Both the position numbers and the translations under genes were made by a program. Under the pieces are notes generated by a model, which worked only from the letters and a program-made list of their open reading frames with translations, was not told the DNA's origin and did not search any database. From NCBI GenBank assembly GCA_030248135.1, contig JASANC010003630.1, forward strand, positions 1-64,000: a DNA stretch of 64,000 bases. The letters are read 5' to 3'. Of the stretch, positions 1 through 12,900 are shown in pieces. This DNA is from Theristus sp. LFF4_11. Its lineage: Eukaryota; Nematoda; Chromadorea; Monhysterida; Xyalidae. The stretch's first letter is position 1. Every line of letters begins with the position of its first letter.

Positions 1-228
1 GCTACGTTGTCTGTTGCTTGCTGCTTCGTGTCGTGTCGTCGCAACACCATCAGAAGAATTGATCGAATTTCAAGGCGGTATGTTTGTCTTCACTTTAGCA
101 TTAGTTTAGCTGGGGACAATTAGTGACGTTTTGGAGGTCAAAACACAAGAAGAGGCATGGTGACGGTTTGGAAAAGGGGTAATTGAGGTCACCAAAACAA
201 AATCTGCAAAGTTCCGTCATATGGGAGT

Positions 229-506
229 CATTCGGGAGGCGCTTGCATATCATATGTGGTTCTTCGGACTCCCTGATTGATTTAGCACAACTTTGATTTT
301 TAAAAATTTAAAAAAAAAAAAATTTTTTTTTTTTAAAAACAAAAATGACGATTTTTGTTTTTTTAACAACCCTATTCGGGAGGCGCTTGCATATCATATG
401 TGGTTCTTCGGACTCCCTGATTGATTTAGCACAACTTTGATTTTTGAAATTAAAAAAAAAATTTAAAAAAAACAAAAATGACGATTTTTGTTTTTTTTAA
501 CAACCC
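229..506. repeat. Tandem duplication of a ~145-bp unit
   Basis: A unit beginning TTCGGGAGGCGCTTGCATATC and ending TTTTAACAACCCT occurs twice head to tail (about 229-374 and 375-506). The copies are almost identical apart from the length of the A and T runs. The AT-rich half is self-complementary (TTTAAAAA against TTTTTAAA) and could form a hairpin. No coding potential is seen. The first 228 bases hold nothing I recognise. Confidence 0.85.
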
Positions 507-2015
507 TAGACCCCCCCAGGGGGTCCCATGGGGGGGGTGCATTTTTTCAAAATTTTCTGTGGGGGGGTCCTAAACTTATAGACTTATAAGATTTTATAGA
601 CTTTATAGACAAAAAATCATGATTTTCGAAAAAAAATTTAGGGTGTGCAGAAAATTTTGGGGGGGGGGGTCTCCGCCAGACAAAATTTCATGGGGGGTGT
701 GGGGGGGTGTCGGCCAAATTTTCGAGGGGGGGTCCGATGGGGGGGGGGTGCCCGGTTTTAGGGGGGGTGGCACGGTGCCCCCCCACCCCCCCCCCACCCG
801 ACGGTCTCTGGTGCTCTGGGGGGGGGGGGGTGTACCTAGGGTTAGGGGCTTTGAAAAAAATAATTTTTTTTTATTTTTTTTTTCGTTTTTTTTTAAAAAA
901 AAAAATTTGGATTTTTTTTCAAAAATAAAAAAAAAAATTTAAAAATGTTTCTTCTACTTTGCTCTGAAAATTCGATTTATGGCATAATTTTTTGAAAGTT
1001 CAAACCAAATTTTCTTCCCAACTTCTTTGTGTGCTTAGGTACATGTCATTATTTGGTCATTTTGACCGACGTACTCCATGTTTTTCGATTTGGATGACTT
1101 CTAGAGTCAATTTTTAGCGTTGAAATGACTTAACTGAATTGAAATATCGTTTCAGAAATCGTTTTCTTGCAACTTAGAACATGTTTTTTCAGTCGGTGGT
1201 AGGCCATGAGATGAACATGATATTTTGTTGATTGGCGTATGTTATAGGTCTACAATGGAGTTGTGCGATATATTGTTAAACAATTGGAGCGGAGATGTTG
1301 GTTAATACCACATCACACGACCGTTTTTCAGATACCCGATAACATGGCCACATGTTAAAACTTGCGTGCTGAGCTAAACTAACGTGTTAAACTTGCGTCT
1401 GTCAGTTGCCCGCAACGTGATCGCGACATCATGGTACGTGTTTTCGATACCATGATTTGAAGAGTGGGCTCTCGCCATGTGGCAGATAGCATAGCTGGTT
1501 GAACCTGAAAGTAAGTGTCTTGGGGGGGGGGGGGGCGACCGGGTCGACAGGGGTTGCCGACTTAGCTACAGCAAACAGGAATTTTTGAACACAGTCAAAT
1601 TTTGGTAATTTTGGTAATTTCTAAAGAGGAACAACTAAGAACGGTTCAATATTCAAGTACACGTCGAAAATTGTCCTGTTTTACTGTTGAAAATGCAACT
1701 TTCCCTCTATGAAATGGACATAATTTCAATAAAACACGATTTTCGCTCTTATAGTTTTCCGGATCGTTCTGAAAATAGTCTAGATGAACTCAGCTCGACG
1801 AGACGCTTCGAACAAACCTAACTTGTAAAAAAAAATTTTTTTTTAAAAAAAAATTTTTTTTTTAATTTAAAAAAAAAAATCCGGATTTTTTTTTTCCCCT
1901 AACCCTAGGTGTACCCCCCCCCCCCCCCCCCCCCCCCGCCCACGGTACTGGGGGGGGTGCCGACCAAAAAGTGAGGGGGGTCCAAACTATGGTAACGTGG
2001 GTCCGGGACCCCCCC
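507..2015 (+). repeat. G/C-run repeat, copy 1, interrupted by a hAT element
   Basis: This stretch is built from runs of 6-13 G or C separated by short A/T-rich words such as AAAATTTTCTGTG and CAAATTTTCGAGG. A related copy in the opposite orientation lies at 60640-60978 plus 61998-62100, and further copies are at 49500-49720 and 51025-51405. The part after the hAT insertion (1916-2015) is the reverse complement of the block with CACGTTACCATAGG and CTCACTTTTTGG seen at 49.6 kb. Open frames here are artefacts of the homopolymers. Confidence 0.75.
837..1907 (+). mobile_element. Non-autonomous hAT element, copy 1
   Basis: The element starts TAGGGTTAGGGG and ends with its exact inverse, CCCCTAACCCTA. 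It is flanked on both sides by the 8-bp direct repeat GGTGTACC (829-836 and 1908-1915), the target-site length typical of the hAT superfamily. The 1071-bp interior has no open frame that could be a transposase. A closely similar copy lies inverted at 60979-61997. The superfamily call rests on terminal repeat plus 8-bp duplication. Confidence 0.85.
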
Positions 2016-2091
2016 ATGGGGGTCCCATGGGCGCTTGGTAGAAATTTAGATTGGGTTTAGGATTAGGAACCCACAACGACTCATTTGTCGC

Positions 2092-2330
2092 GTCCGTGGC
2101 GTCGCGGTAGAACTTCGGCCTACAGTTCTGTAGGTACCGGCCCACCGGGTTCGAACCTCGCCGTGGACAAGACATACTCGTGGAAAATTAGAGTGACCAA
2201 CGAACATCTAATGGTCTATTCCCTCCTGAGCCGAGGGTAAAAATTGGGCTCGGGGCAGTATTGCCTGTCTCCGCCGGAGTTTGGTACCACCTTCGGGTTT
2301 CCGGAACCGGCGCGCGTATCATTAAATAAA
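2092..2330 (+). mobile_element. tRNA-derived SINE
   Basis: The head looks like a decayed tRNA. There is a D-arm-like GGCGTCGCGGTAG, a short hairpin CCTAC..GTAGG in the anticodon-arm position, and a B-box-like CGGGTTCGAACCTCG at about 2151-2165. Acceptor-stem pairing is only partial. An unrelated body of about 150 bases follows, then an A-rich tail with ATTAAAATT words to about 2410. The flanking motif TTAGGATTAGGAACC occurs again near 2769. It is a SINE or related retroelement rather than a working tRNA. Confidence 0.55.
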
Positions 2331-2439
2331 AAAATAAAACAAGAAGCAACCAAAATTAAAATTACATTACAAACCAAAACATTACAATCAAAAATTAAAA
2401 AAAAATCACTTTTAAGAATGTTGCAAATCTTCCTTCGGA

Positions 2440-2980
2440 GGGGGGGTACAATTCCGGCCCGCTAATTCCGGCCTGAAAATTCCGGCCCGCTCATTCCGGC
2501 CCGAAGAATTCCGGCCCGGAGAATTTTCGCCTCGCCAGCACGAACAATATTAAAGCACACGAAGTGATTTTGGTAATGAAATAATAAAATAAAAATATCG
2601 ATGTTCACATGTTACAGTGTATTTTCAATGATGTTCGTCCTGTTTGCTTTTTTGGAAAGTGAAACCTTTTGGAAAAAAAGAAAAACTACAAATAAATTTT
2701 TAAATTTTTTTTATCATGAACAGGATTTGTGAGGTGTAACCCTTTTACCTTATCAAAAAGGCTTGGCTTAGGATTAGGAACCTACAACAAGTCACTGCAA
2801 GCAAGTTCTAAACAAAAATAAAAAAATCACTTGAGAATTTATTTACCAAAAATCACTTCGTGTGGTTTAATATTGTTCTTGCTGGCGAAAATTCTCTGGG
2901 CCGGAATTCTCCGGGCCGGAATTCTTCGGGCCGGAATTCTTCGGGCCGGAATTTCGCGGGCCGGAATAGTACACGAGCCC
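2440..2980. mobile_element. Fold-back element with tandem-array arms (ATTCCGGCCCG unit)
   Basis: The left arm holds five copies of a 14-15-bp unit around ATTCCGGCCCG, and the right arm holds the inverse. The inverted homology continues inward (CTTCGTGTG.TTTAATATTGTTC). The direct repeat TTCCTTCGGA lies just outside both ends (2430-2439 and 2981-2990), giving a 9-10-bp target duplication. The outer ends are GGGGGGGTACA and TGTACTATTCC-type, only loosely inverted. No transposase is encoded. A 9-10-bp duplication with long complex arms fits MULE-like or Foldback-type elements. Confidence 0.75.
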
Positions 2981-3015
2981 TTCCTTCGGATTGAGTTGAG
3001 GTGAGGTGTGTGTTT

Positions 3016-3244
3016 TGCCAAAAATTCTGTGAGTGACAGACACAGACGCGACCACACGAAACGAAACTTGACAAAAGATCATAAATAAAGTCACTTTCTG
3101 TGGAAAGTGTCTTACTTAACGCATTTTCTTTCAGATGAAAATGCAATTTTGATGAAAAAAACCGTTTTTTTAATTGATTAAAAAATTAATTCAAAAAATC
3201 CCAGTTTAAAAAAGAAAAAGTTTAAAGTTTAAAAAATTTCGAAC
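3016..3244 (+). repeat. Dispersed module directly upstream of BUD13
   Basis: A ~200-bp stretch centred on the near-palindrome GTCACTTTCTGTGGAAAGTG, followed by AACGCATTTTC and TCAGATGAAA, recurs on the other strand at 38031-38225. Here it ends 98 bases before the BUD13 start codon. The other copy ends about 140-200 bases before the PHKB start codon and has the same orientation relative to its gene. It may be a shared promoter block or a small transposon. A TATA-like TATAAAA lies at 3301-3307. Confidence 0.6.
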
Positions 3245-3342
3245 CCCAAGAGAAACTCAGTCCCTCCCTTTTCAGACACTTCACGTCACTTTTTTAGTTT
3301 TATAAAACTGACCACAGACTTAATCAATCAACAATTCAACAA

Positions 3343-5891
3343 ATGGCGACGACGTCGGTAACCGCAGCCGCCGCAGCGCAACAGAAACAGGAATATTTGA
3401 AGCGGTATTTGTCCGGTGGTGGCGACAGTGAAAAGAGAAAGAAGAATAAAATCAAAAAGCACAAATCGAACGACACTGTGAAGCGGTTTGTTTTGTTTTT
3501 CTTGTTGTGATTGATTGAACTGAACTTGTCCAATTGTCTTGTTTTCAAAATTCAAATGTGTTCATTGGTCAAATTTCAATTTGACACGGATGTGAAAAAA
3601 TCTTGGGCCATTGTTTTGTCTTTTATTTGTTGCTTGGTGTGGTGGTTCGTTTTTTTTGTTTCATTGGAAATTGGATGGTTTTAAATTTGAATAAAAGTTG
3701 CAAAAAAATTGATTTTGCAGTATAACGGTGATTGATCACGACGCCGACGTGCCTGTGCCGTCCAATCAACGACAATCATCAGCACTGGGCTTCGGCATAG
3801 CAGCGGCGTTCCAAGATGACGACGACCAAAATGAAGACGGCGACGAGCCGGTGCTTGAAGTGCTCGACGATGGCGAAACCGGCATCGACCGCGAGCAGTT
3901 GAGGCTTGTTGCGAAATTCCGTGTCGACTCGTGGCAAACGATCGATCAACCAGTGGCTTCGTCGAGTTCAGGTTTGTTAAAGACGCCAAACCGCATCCAG
4001 GCAATTGGTAGTCGAAGGCTACAATCGTTGTGTTCACCTGTTTGTTTGTTGTTCAACGTTGGTTGGTTAATGGTTATCAATGTCATGCTTCTTGTTTCTG
4101 TCGACAGTGGTCAAGTTTCACAAAAATGAGACTGTTTGAAAAGTGTGGAAGTTCATGCAGGTGTTCTAAATGTTAGACAGACAAATAATCGAGAGGCGAG
4201 CTTTCTAGACAGATCGTTCGATGTAAAATTTAGCAGAAATATCAATCCAGTATAAATCCTCACAGTCACAAAAACTTCTGGTTCAATCAATCCACCAGAT
4301 CGTGTGAGACGACGTCGGCACGATTCGAGTGATTCAGCGAACTCTGATGACAACAATGCACGACAGTCGACTGAACGTCCAGATCGACCACCACGACGTC
4401 GTCGTCACGACAATTCCTCCGAGGCAAACAACGACGACTCCGACGTGTCAGTGCCGAGAAAGCGACGATCATCGCCTGTTGCTTCGAGTTCGACCCAAAA
4501 GTCCACCAGCAAACCGAGCAAAGGAAAACAGCAGTCTTCCGAGCGACCTTTCCGCTCTGGCGCCAGCGAGCAACAACAAAAACGACGCCATGCTGCTTCG
4601 TCCGACAGCGATTGCTCACCCCCTCGGCGTCCTACGGGGGCAGCAGCAGTGCCCCAAGACTCCGATGGTGATTTGTCACCAGTGAGAGCGAAACAAAAAC
4701 AAAACGCTTCACCAGATAATTCACCGCCGAGGCGAAAAACACAAAGGACACACTCGCCCGATCTGGATCAGTCGCCGCCCCGACGCTCCTCCAAGACGAA
4801 AAGCAGCGATCGATCGCGATCTCCGACCGTGGCGAAAACGTTGGACGGCAAGAAGGCGGGCCTCCAATCGGCACAGCAACTGCGCGACGAGGCTGAGCGT
4901 TTGAAGAGACGCGAGCAGCGCGCCTTTGAGGCGGTCAGTGCGTTTTCTATTGTGGTTGCAGTCAAACTGTGAGACATTTGCACTTTGTGCGATTCCAGAT
5001 GTCAGCGGACATGAGCGGTCGTGATGCGGCGCCGGTGTTTCGAGCAAACAAGCGACGCGAAATTGAACAAAAGAAGCAACAAACCGAAGAGGAAATGAAA
5101 CGTCAGAAGGAGTTGCAAGAAAAATACGATAAATGGAACAAGGGGTTGGCAAACTCGGTTTTTTATTGAAATTTTGAACCTTTTCGTGAATATTAGCTGA
5201 ATAATTTATGAATTTATAAAACTTCGATGGTGTTGTTGCTTGTCTTTACGGTACCGGTGTGTGAAAATTGAAATTTCATAAGCGAAGGAAGAAGAGGAAA
5301 AAATAAAATCGGAAATTCCAAAACGACAATCATTCCAAAAAACAATTTCAGACTAAAACAGCTCGATCAACGTCAGGAGCGATTGGCCGAGATGGCGGAC
5401 GTCGCGAGCAAACCGTTGGCGCGGTACGAAGGCGACGCCACTCTCGAGGCACATCTGAAGGACAAGGAACTTGAGGAGGATCCCATGCTCGACTATGTGC
5501 GCAAGAAAAAAGTGAAAAAGCACAAGGGCAAACAGATCGGTCAGTCGAGCGGGTGTTGTATTTTGCTGTTTGCTTTCTTCGATCTGACATTGTGCACATC
5601 ATGTACTAAGGATTTTCTAATCGTCTACTGACATTTTGCTGAATATTTTCAGTATTTTGCGGTGTTGTTGTGACGAAATAGGAGACAATGAGAATGAGAA
5701 TGCATTTTTCAGTGTTCCCAAAGTACGCCGGGCCAGCAGCAGAACCGAATCGTTACGGGATCGCGCCTGGCTATCGGTGGGACGGCGTGGATCGATCGAA
5801 TGGTTTTGAACGAAAGCTGATGTCCGTGCAAAACACGCGACGGGCGGATGAGGAAGAGTATTACAAATGGAGTATCGGCAACTACGAGTGA
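3343..5891 (+). CDS. BUD13: BUD13 homolog, pre-mRNA splicing RES complex
   Basis: Six exons join in phase: 3343-3485, 3721-3971, 4299-4933, 4999-5144, 5352-5539, 5713-5891, giving 513 residues. BUD13 is a nuclear component of the RES (retention and splicing) complex that binds the activated spliceosome. The N-terminus has the family's YLKRYLSG followed by a lysine-rich stretch. The middle (exon 3) is an SR/RD-rich region with repeated SPPRR-like motifs. The C-terminal third matches the conserved family domain: [42 protein letters not shown], and the closing YKWSI. All donors are GT and acceptors AG (TTGCAG, ATTCCAG, TTTCAG). The start is the first ATG in frame with YLKRYLSG. Length is close to vertebrate BUD13. 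Confidence 0.97.
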
Positions 5892-7167
5892 TTGAATTAA
5901 AAATGACATTCTCGTGTGCTTTTCATCTTCATCACTTTTTGATCACGAGCCGAATTTGTGGATCACAGTTGATTGAGCACGCTGCTTGAGCGTTGCACTG
6001 CAAACTTTTTCTAAGGTTGAACGCAAAGTGTGTGTAACCGTATGATTGTGTGATTGTGTGATTGACGTCTGTTGCCGTTGGCAATAATTGAATCAGCAGT
6101 TTTTGCACGTGATCATGTCATGTTGCGCATGTTATTGACAACAGTGAATTATTTCTCAATAAGAATACAATGTGGTGCATAAAATATGAAACCGTTATAA
6201 GTTCGTTTTCTTTACTGTTATGTAGTCAGGTCAGCTGCGACCTCCTGTGATGAAAAGCGTCACTTGGTATTTATCATAAAAACGTGTTGCTTTGAGGTTC
6301 TATGTGTTCTCTGACATTCAACGATTATTTGTAATTGGTTTGGATTTTTTTAGGAATAGATGTCATTTGGTCATCTGACTAATCGCCGAAGTCAACAATG
6401 ATGGCAGACTTTCTTGTGGTGTGCTAAAAATTCATCTGGCCAGGTTTTGTTTTTCAACCAGGAAGCAGATATTTTGTTTAAAAACCCATTTTATGTTTAC
6501 GCCATTTTTCCACATTTTTTATTTGAAAACCGCAAACGTTTTACTGAAATGAAAAAAATGCGAGAATTGTGAACATTCTAGTCTGAGGACGTATTCACTT
6601 TACTTTCTCACTGTCGCTCATTGCGTGTGTATTGTGCTCTGTTTAGAAAAATATCGAGCAAGAAAAATGTGCAACTGCACTATTAGGCGAGTCTGGCGAC
6701 TGTCAGCGCACTTTCGTATGCAAGCCCAAAATGCAAGCATACAAGCTGTGTACTGGTCAATCGACGTGCAAAGACGCCGCGAAAAAAAATCGCCTGCCTA
6801 GTGTGGCCAGCTCTCTCAGTTTTTGTCTCGTGCTCGTGGCGCTCAGCAAAACAAGTCTGACAACTGGATAGCAGAACGCAGAGCGGACAGAGACAGCGAA
6901 AGTGTGCGCGCGTGTCCAAGGCAGCAACGAGAGAGCGCGCCTGAGTTGGTTAGCGCTCGCTCGCACACTCTTATTATTGCCTGAGATGGACACAAGTCCC
7001 GTGGTGAAGACGCGGCCGTGCGCTGCGAACTGTTGCGCCTCTTTCGCGATGTTGCTTGCCAGACCGAGCACCACAACAACACAGCAATACGCTTCGTTGT
7101 CGCCTCAATGGCAAAGTCTTTTGCACGGCCTCGCCAGTCCAGTGCAAGCAGGCCCCCAAGAATCCCT

Positions 7168-7187
7168 ATCTCTCTCTCTCTCTCTCG
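7168..7187. repeat. (TC)n microsatellite
   Basis: An uninterrupted run of about ten TC dinucleotides in the region upstream of GW182. Confidence 0.9.
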
Positions 7188-7562
7188 TTCTCTCCATCGC
7201 GTTTTGTACGATAGGCGCAATGCTTTTGCAGGCATTCGCGTTGTTGACGTGAAGCTTATGGCTGACGCGCTCGCTTGTTCAGCACGCACGCTGTGTTGTG
7301 TGGCAGTGTTGTTGTGTACGCCGCTGTTGTTGTTGTTGTTGTGTGCTGTGTGTGCCGTTGCCAATGTCTGTGCGGCTTGCGAGCACACACACCAGATCTA
7401 ATGCACACACACACATTATGTTCGTATGAATGTTGTTGTGTGTTCCACAGATACATCGTACTGAGTGCGTGTGCAATCATCTAACGCACATACACAGGCT
7501 GCGTTGCTGTCGGTCCCCGGTCCTACCAAGCCGACGACGAGGCTGCATTTATGTTTGTGTAG

Positions 7563-7593
7563 ACGTGTGTGCGTGTGTGTGTGTGTGTGTGGT
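7563..7593. repeat. (GT)n microsatellite
   Basis: A run of GTGTGT with one GC interruption, within a longer TG-rich stretch. Confidence 0.9.
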
Positions 7594-9953
7594 ATGCACA
7601 TGTGTACATATTGGAAATATAATAGCGATCGGTGTATACATGTACGTACGTACGCATTGGGCAAAACGCATGGTTGTATGTTGAACACAACACACACTCG
7701 CAAGAGCTGTAGTCAGGTGTACACAGCGCTCGATTGCAACTGTTCAAATCAGGCACGTCCATTCGCTGCTTGCTGTCACTCTTGTCTGTGCGTATGTTTT
7801 TTGTTCAGTTGTGTGTGCGTTCTGTTCGCGTTGCATGGTGCGTCGAGCTGATTGGTTTCGCCGCTTTTTTCAGCCCGCCTCATGTTCAGCAGTTTTTGAT
7901 AAATTCCACGTCACTGATAGTGCTGTGCGCACTCTCGTATGCTGTGCGTTTTCCCGTCTGTCTTGTACAGCGGCGGCAGCGCAGCAACACAACCACGATT
8001 CAACCGTTGCTGCTGCTGTTGTTGTTGTGCGCACGTTTGCCGTGTATATAAAATTGTGTGCACTCCTGCTCAGACTCAGTGCACCAGTGAAAAAAACACA
8101 CGCCATCTCTGCGAATTTTGCATGTCGGTTGTTGTGTTTTATGTGAATTTAGTTGTGGTTGTTGTTATTGGTTTATGCGCAGACACAGGGCCAGGCAGGC
8201 CACGCTGAAACCACGACACCACGGCGGCGCGTTTTTCTCGTCTCTCTCTCTCTCCGATTCGGTGTTGATATTTTCGCTGATGTATTGTGTTGTTGTGTTA
8301 GAATAGTTCGGGCGCACACAACACACACATGTTGTCCACGCATATTATGTGCGTACATGTGTGTGTAGTCATAATTACCACCAGCCTTATATGTTTGTAC
8401 GGCCAGTACTTGTTTATGCACAAATTTTCAGCATGTAGCACCACACTGCACTCTACCTGCATCATGTACATGTTCAGTGGTTGTTTTCAGTCCGACACTA
8501 AACGCAACTATAGGTAAAGGTCTGCCCAACCAACAACCATACCATTTCTGTCGACACGTCCAGAAACTTTTATATTATGAGTATTGCTTCTTTTCCAGTG
8601 ATGTTTTTGTGGCTGTGGCAATGTTCTTTTTTTTTCGCTGGCCTCGTGTGTTTCTGCTGCTGTTGGTTGCCTGCCCCTTGCTGGTTTTGTTGGTACAAGC
8701 AGAGCGCGAAATTTTCTGACACGTTTTCGGGTTTGTCACCAGTGAAAATGCTGAATGTGCGTTTTATTTTCTGTCCATTTTTTAAGATACTGACTGGACT
8801 TGCCGCACAGAAGTTTCTTCAACATTGCCCGCTACTAGTTTCGCCAGATTTATTTTTCTTGCACATTTTGATTGGCTATTTTTGTGCGTGCCACCGCGAC
8901 GTTGCTAGGTTGCCCAGAAGCAAGGCTTGCTGCGCTCACTTGATATGCACAACCTAATTAGTGGCGAAACCGTACAGTAACGCGTCATTGTCCTGTATGT
9001 GCAGTATTTTCAGTTTTCACCGAGTTGATTCTGTCGACTTTTTTCAAATTGCTCGCCATGAATTTTCACTTTCTCATGAACCCGTACATCCAATCCCAGT
9101 ATTTTGAGATTATTTATCATTCCTCTTATTCTCTGTTCGTGAATTATTGACGATATCGTCTTTTGTTTTCTTGCAGAAAAAAACGCGAGTGAAGAAAAGA
9201 ATTCCACGAGAACAAGCGACAATGTGAAGGGAACGTTTGTTTTTGCCATGAACGCGTAGTTTCTCCATGGTGTACAATGCTGTGATACAAGACTGTGTGC
9301 TATTCACTAATACGGATGGAACACTAATTCGAGATCGTAAACGCCGCCAGAACTGAACGAAAAATAGTCGTGTACAAAAAAATATTATTGCATTTCGCAA
9401 ACCAAAAGTTTTACGCCGATCGATAAATATTACTGGTGCAATTTTGTGTTATTCTACTATTTCAACATCAACACAAAAATACTTCCATATTTTCCCGTTG
9501 TTGTGTTGTTATTATTATTGTTCGCCGAAATTTCTATCATCATTTGCACTCTTCGATCTGACCGTGAGCCGATTCCTGCGCAAGCCGAACGCTGGAATCG
9601 ATAGCTACAAAAACGAAAAAAACTGTCCTCCGCCCTCTCTAGTCACGATTTGAACACGAGACGGCTCACCACAAACCGAACACAATCACAATCAACCAAA
9701 AAGAAGAAACGACCCGGTTTTGTTCGATATCGACTCGCTTTTTTTGTGTCGAGTCGACGACTGAATATAATTTGAAATATTATAAATTCAACACAAACTA
9801 CGACGACGTGCGGGTGATTTGCATTATTCATTCTCTCTCACTGCTGTGTGTGTGTGTGTATCGCTTCGCTTTTTTCCGTGACGATTCCAAAAAATACTGA
9901 AATTTATTTCGCCACCCGACGAAACGACAGACAAGAACACAAAAATTGAAAAA

Positions 9954-12900
9954 ATGTGGGGCGCTGGAATGATGGAAGAGCAGATGATTGCAGCGCCGTC
10001 AGATCCGATGGGCATGAACCCGTCCATTTGGAATGCCAATGTGAGTGTGGTGACCCGTTTTGATTACTGTTGATAATTGCCACAGCTTCGCGACAAACAT
10101 TTGAAAAAAATTGAATTTTGGGACTTGGTACTAGAGAGAGTAGCTTCACTGTCAAACTATGTAATTCTATGCATTTTGGCAATTGAGTCTGGCGTGCTCG
10201 TAGGGTTTATTAGTTGAATCAGTCAGTGAGTCGAATTCAAAAGCAGCCAATCACGTCATCACGTGACGTTATGGTCGCCCATGATGTGTAGTTCGACTGT
10301 ACGAAGTTGTTTGGGGTTGAACCACTGATTGGTGTCAGCGCGTCAGAGTGGCATCATGATGTGTTCAATTCACACGCGTGCGGCGGCATGGGTGGAGGCC
10401 AGAGGTGAATCGGCCGGGAGAGTTCAGCATGCAGTACGCACATTTGCGCAATGTTCACCAAATGGCGGCAAATTCACCACATCAAGGCAGTTTCACCGCG
10501 TTCCTTCCACCCCACCGTCGTACGGGCATGCATGATTGGTCCAGTTATCCCCGTCTTTGCTAATTTTTCAGTCGACCGCGTGGAACAACATCGCGCCGCG
10601 GGGCACCTCAGCGCCGTTCGGTGCGTACCCGCAGCAGCCCGGCGCGTCGCTGGCACAGCCGCCGCCCGCTGGGCCCGGCCGCAAGCCGCCGATCTGGGAC
10701 GCGACGGGCGCGTGGGCGCCGCAGATGCCGCCAGCGCCACAGGCACCCGCGCAGGCAGGCCCCGGCGGATGGGGCGCTCCGGCGCAGCCGCCGCCACCGC
10801 AGGCCGGCTGGGGAATGCCGCACGCCAATCAGCCGGTCTGTTCAGGGCATCTCCATGTTGTTCTTCTTGGAATCGGGAGTCGTTCAGTTCGTCTCTCAAG
10901 TCACTGAAAAATAGAAATAGATTGGTGTGGGACAGGAGAGTACCTGAGTTGGTTTGGTAGCCGTTACGGACACAGCATAATATTACCATGTTTTAAATCG
11001 AAATTTTCAGTGAGCCAGCAGAGCTATAACGCTTGAAAAGAGTGCACATTTTCATTTTATTATTTTTCGCCCATTTCAGTGGCAGAACAACCCATCATCG
11101 GGGCCGTCCTACTCGGAAGCAGCACGCAAGAACGTGCCAGCGAACGCCGCGGGCCCGTTGGGCGCAGCACCAGCGATGCGCGGCATGCCAACGCAGACGG
11201 GCGCTCCCTCGAATCGAGGCATGCCCGATGCTGCCGCCACCTGGGGACAACAAGGCCCGAAGGTCGACCAGGCGACGCCGTGGGACGTCAACGCGGCGCA
11301 TCACAACGGAGCCAATGGTGGGGTTTTGGATGCACTGTGAAGAGAGAAGTATAGTTCTGCCTGCCACCGGTCAGTGCTCTGTTTGAAATAGTTCTTTCTG
11401 AAACCAGAACTGACGAGCTCTCACCACTCGACAGAACATTCTCGACCGCATTGGTGGCGCTTATTTTGCAATCTTTTTCACTGAAACCTGTAGTGCTCAC
11501 AACCTACAGCAGTGAACGCACATGATTCAGATCGCTTTGCAGTGGCGCAATTCGGCATGCAGTCGACCGGTGGCGCAAAGCCGCCATCGTCGGTCGGCGA
11601 GTGGTCGGCTGGTGCAGGCAGCGGTGCCGGTGGGCCGAGACACGCGGCAGAGTCGATGGTGACCGGACACTGGGGCGAGCCGAACGCTGCTGCCGCCGGC
11701 GCTGCAGTGGCACCGCCAGCGGGAGGCCCCATGGGTCCGCCGCACGCGCACGCCGGCGTGTCGGCGATGGCTGGTGCGGCCGGTGCGGGCCAGGTCGGCT
11801 GGGGCGGCCCGCCACCACCGCCGCCGTCGGTGGGGCCGAACGCGTCGGCACACGCGGACGTCACGGGCACGGCCATGTGGCATCGCAGTGCACAGCAGCA
11901 GCCGCAGCATCAGCCGACAGCCGACTGGACGCAAGCGCAGGTGCAACCACGCCCGCAGCATCAGGCGGCTGCCTGGGCGCCCGGCGCCAGTGCACCGCAG
12001 CAGAGTGACGTTCGTGCAGTGCGCGTTGTTTTGTTTTGTTTCAGTGCTGCTTTTTGCCCAAGATTTTCTGAATTGCATTCAAAATATCTGACAGTCAAAA
12101 TGTAAAAGAGATGCAATTTGTGCACTCTGGCATTATAATTTGGCATGCCGCGTCGAACTGGCCGGACCAGTCAGTGAGCTCAATCTAAAAACAGCCTGAT
12201 TTGCAATTCGACTTCCTATTTCCGAAAAAAACAGCCACCTTGCTACAGTTATTGCAGGTCCAACAGCGCACACAGGCGGTGAACAACTGGAACCCAAACC
12301 CGCAGGTGCCCTCAATGTGGGTGCCACCGAACCCGCAAGGTACGCCACAGCAGACGCACTGTCAAAGCACCTATTGGAATCCGTCCGGCATGTCTAACAG
12401 TCAATTTGCGCACGCTGCCGCTTGCACTAGCACTGCCACAAACTCAAACATGTCCATGTCCTCCTATCGCTCCCCGGCCGCTTCTTCCGTTGATCAGTTC
12501 TTTCCTGGTTTGTGTGCTTTTATGTTGTTCTGTTCTGTCGCTGCCCCCGGGGAAGCAGCATTTTTTTTTTATTTGTTTTGTTTCTGTTTAGTCTGGTTTT
12601 TAATTCTTTTAACTAAAAAACGCGGTACGAAATCGATTTCAGTGAATTTTTCAAGCGTTTTTTTCACGGTGACTTTTTTAGTGAGTGAAATTTTGGTATG
12701 ACAACGTTTTGCCCTTTCGCTCTTATCTTAATTTTCGTGTTTTGTCTTCTGATGCCTGACGCTTTATCAGTTGACAAAGTGCTATGTCACTCTGGTTTCT
12801 GCCATCGTCGGTGTTCAGTTTACTCTGGACTTGCAATTTATCTAATCAGATCAACTCAGAACGACACGACAACACTTCTGGAGGAGCAAAAAATTAATTA

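Larger units (their letters stand above)
5892..9953. other. Intergenic: BUD13 3' side and GW182 5' region
   Basis: No gene is supported in these 4 kb. The many open frames are produced by low-complexity GT/CA and TC tracts. The part from about 6600 to 8500 is rich in TGTGTG, TTGTTG and CTCTCT words and has a TATA-like GTGTATATAAAA near 8040. A good splice acceptor (TTTTCTTGCAG) ends at 9176, so GW182 may have a non-coding 5' exon with an intron before 9177. This is inference only. Confidence 0.5.

Noticed and set aside
603..942. Overlapping open frames on both strands in the G/C runs
   Set aside because: Gly/Pro-rich frames arise from homopolymers and appear in several frames at once.
10339..10415. 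Possible extra GW182 exon (SGIMMCSIHT..AAAW or a GGMGGGQ frame)
   Set aside because: Flanking exons already join in phase without it. The donor options are weak, and the glycine-rich frame gives no phase-compatible join.
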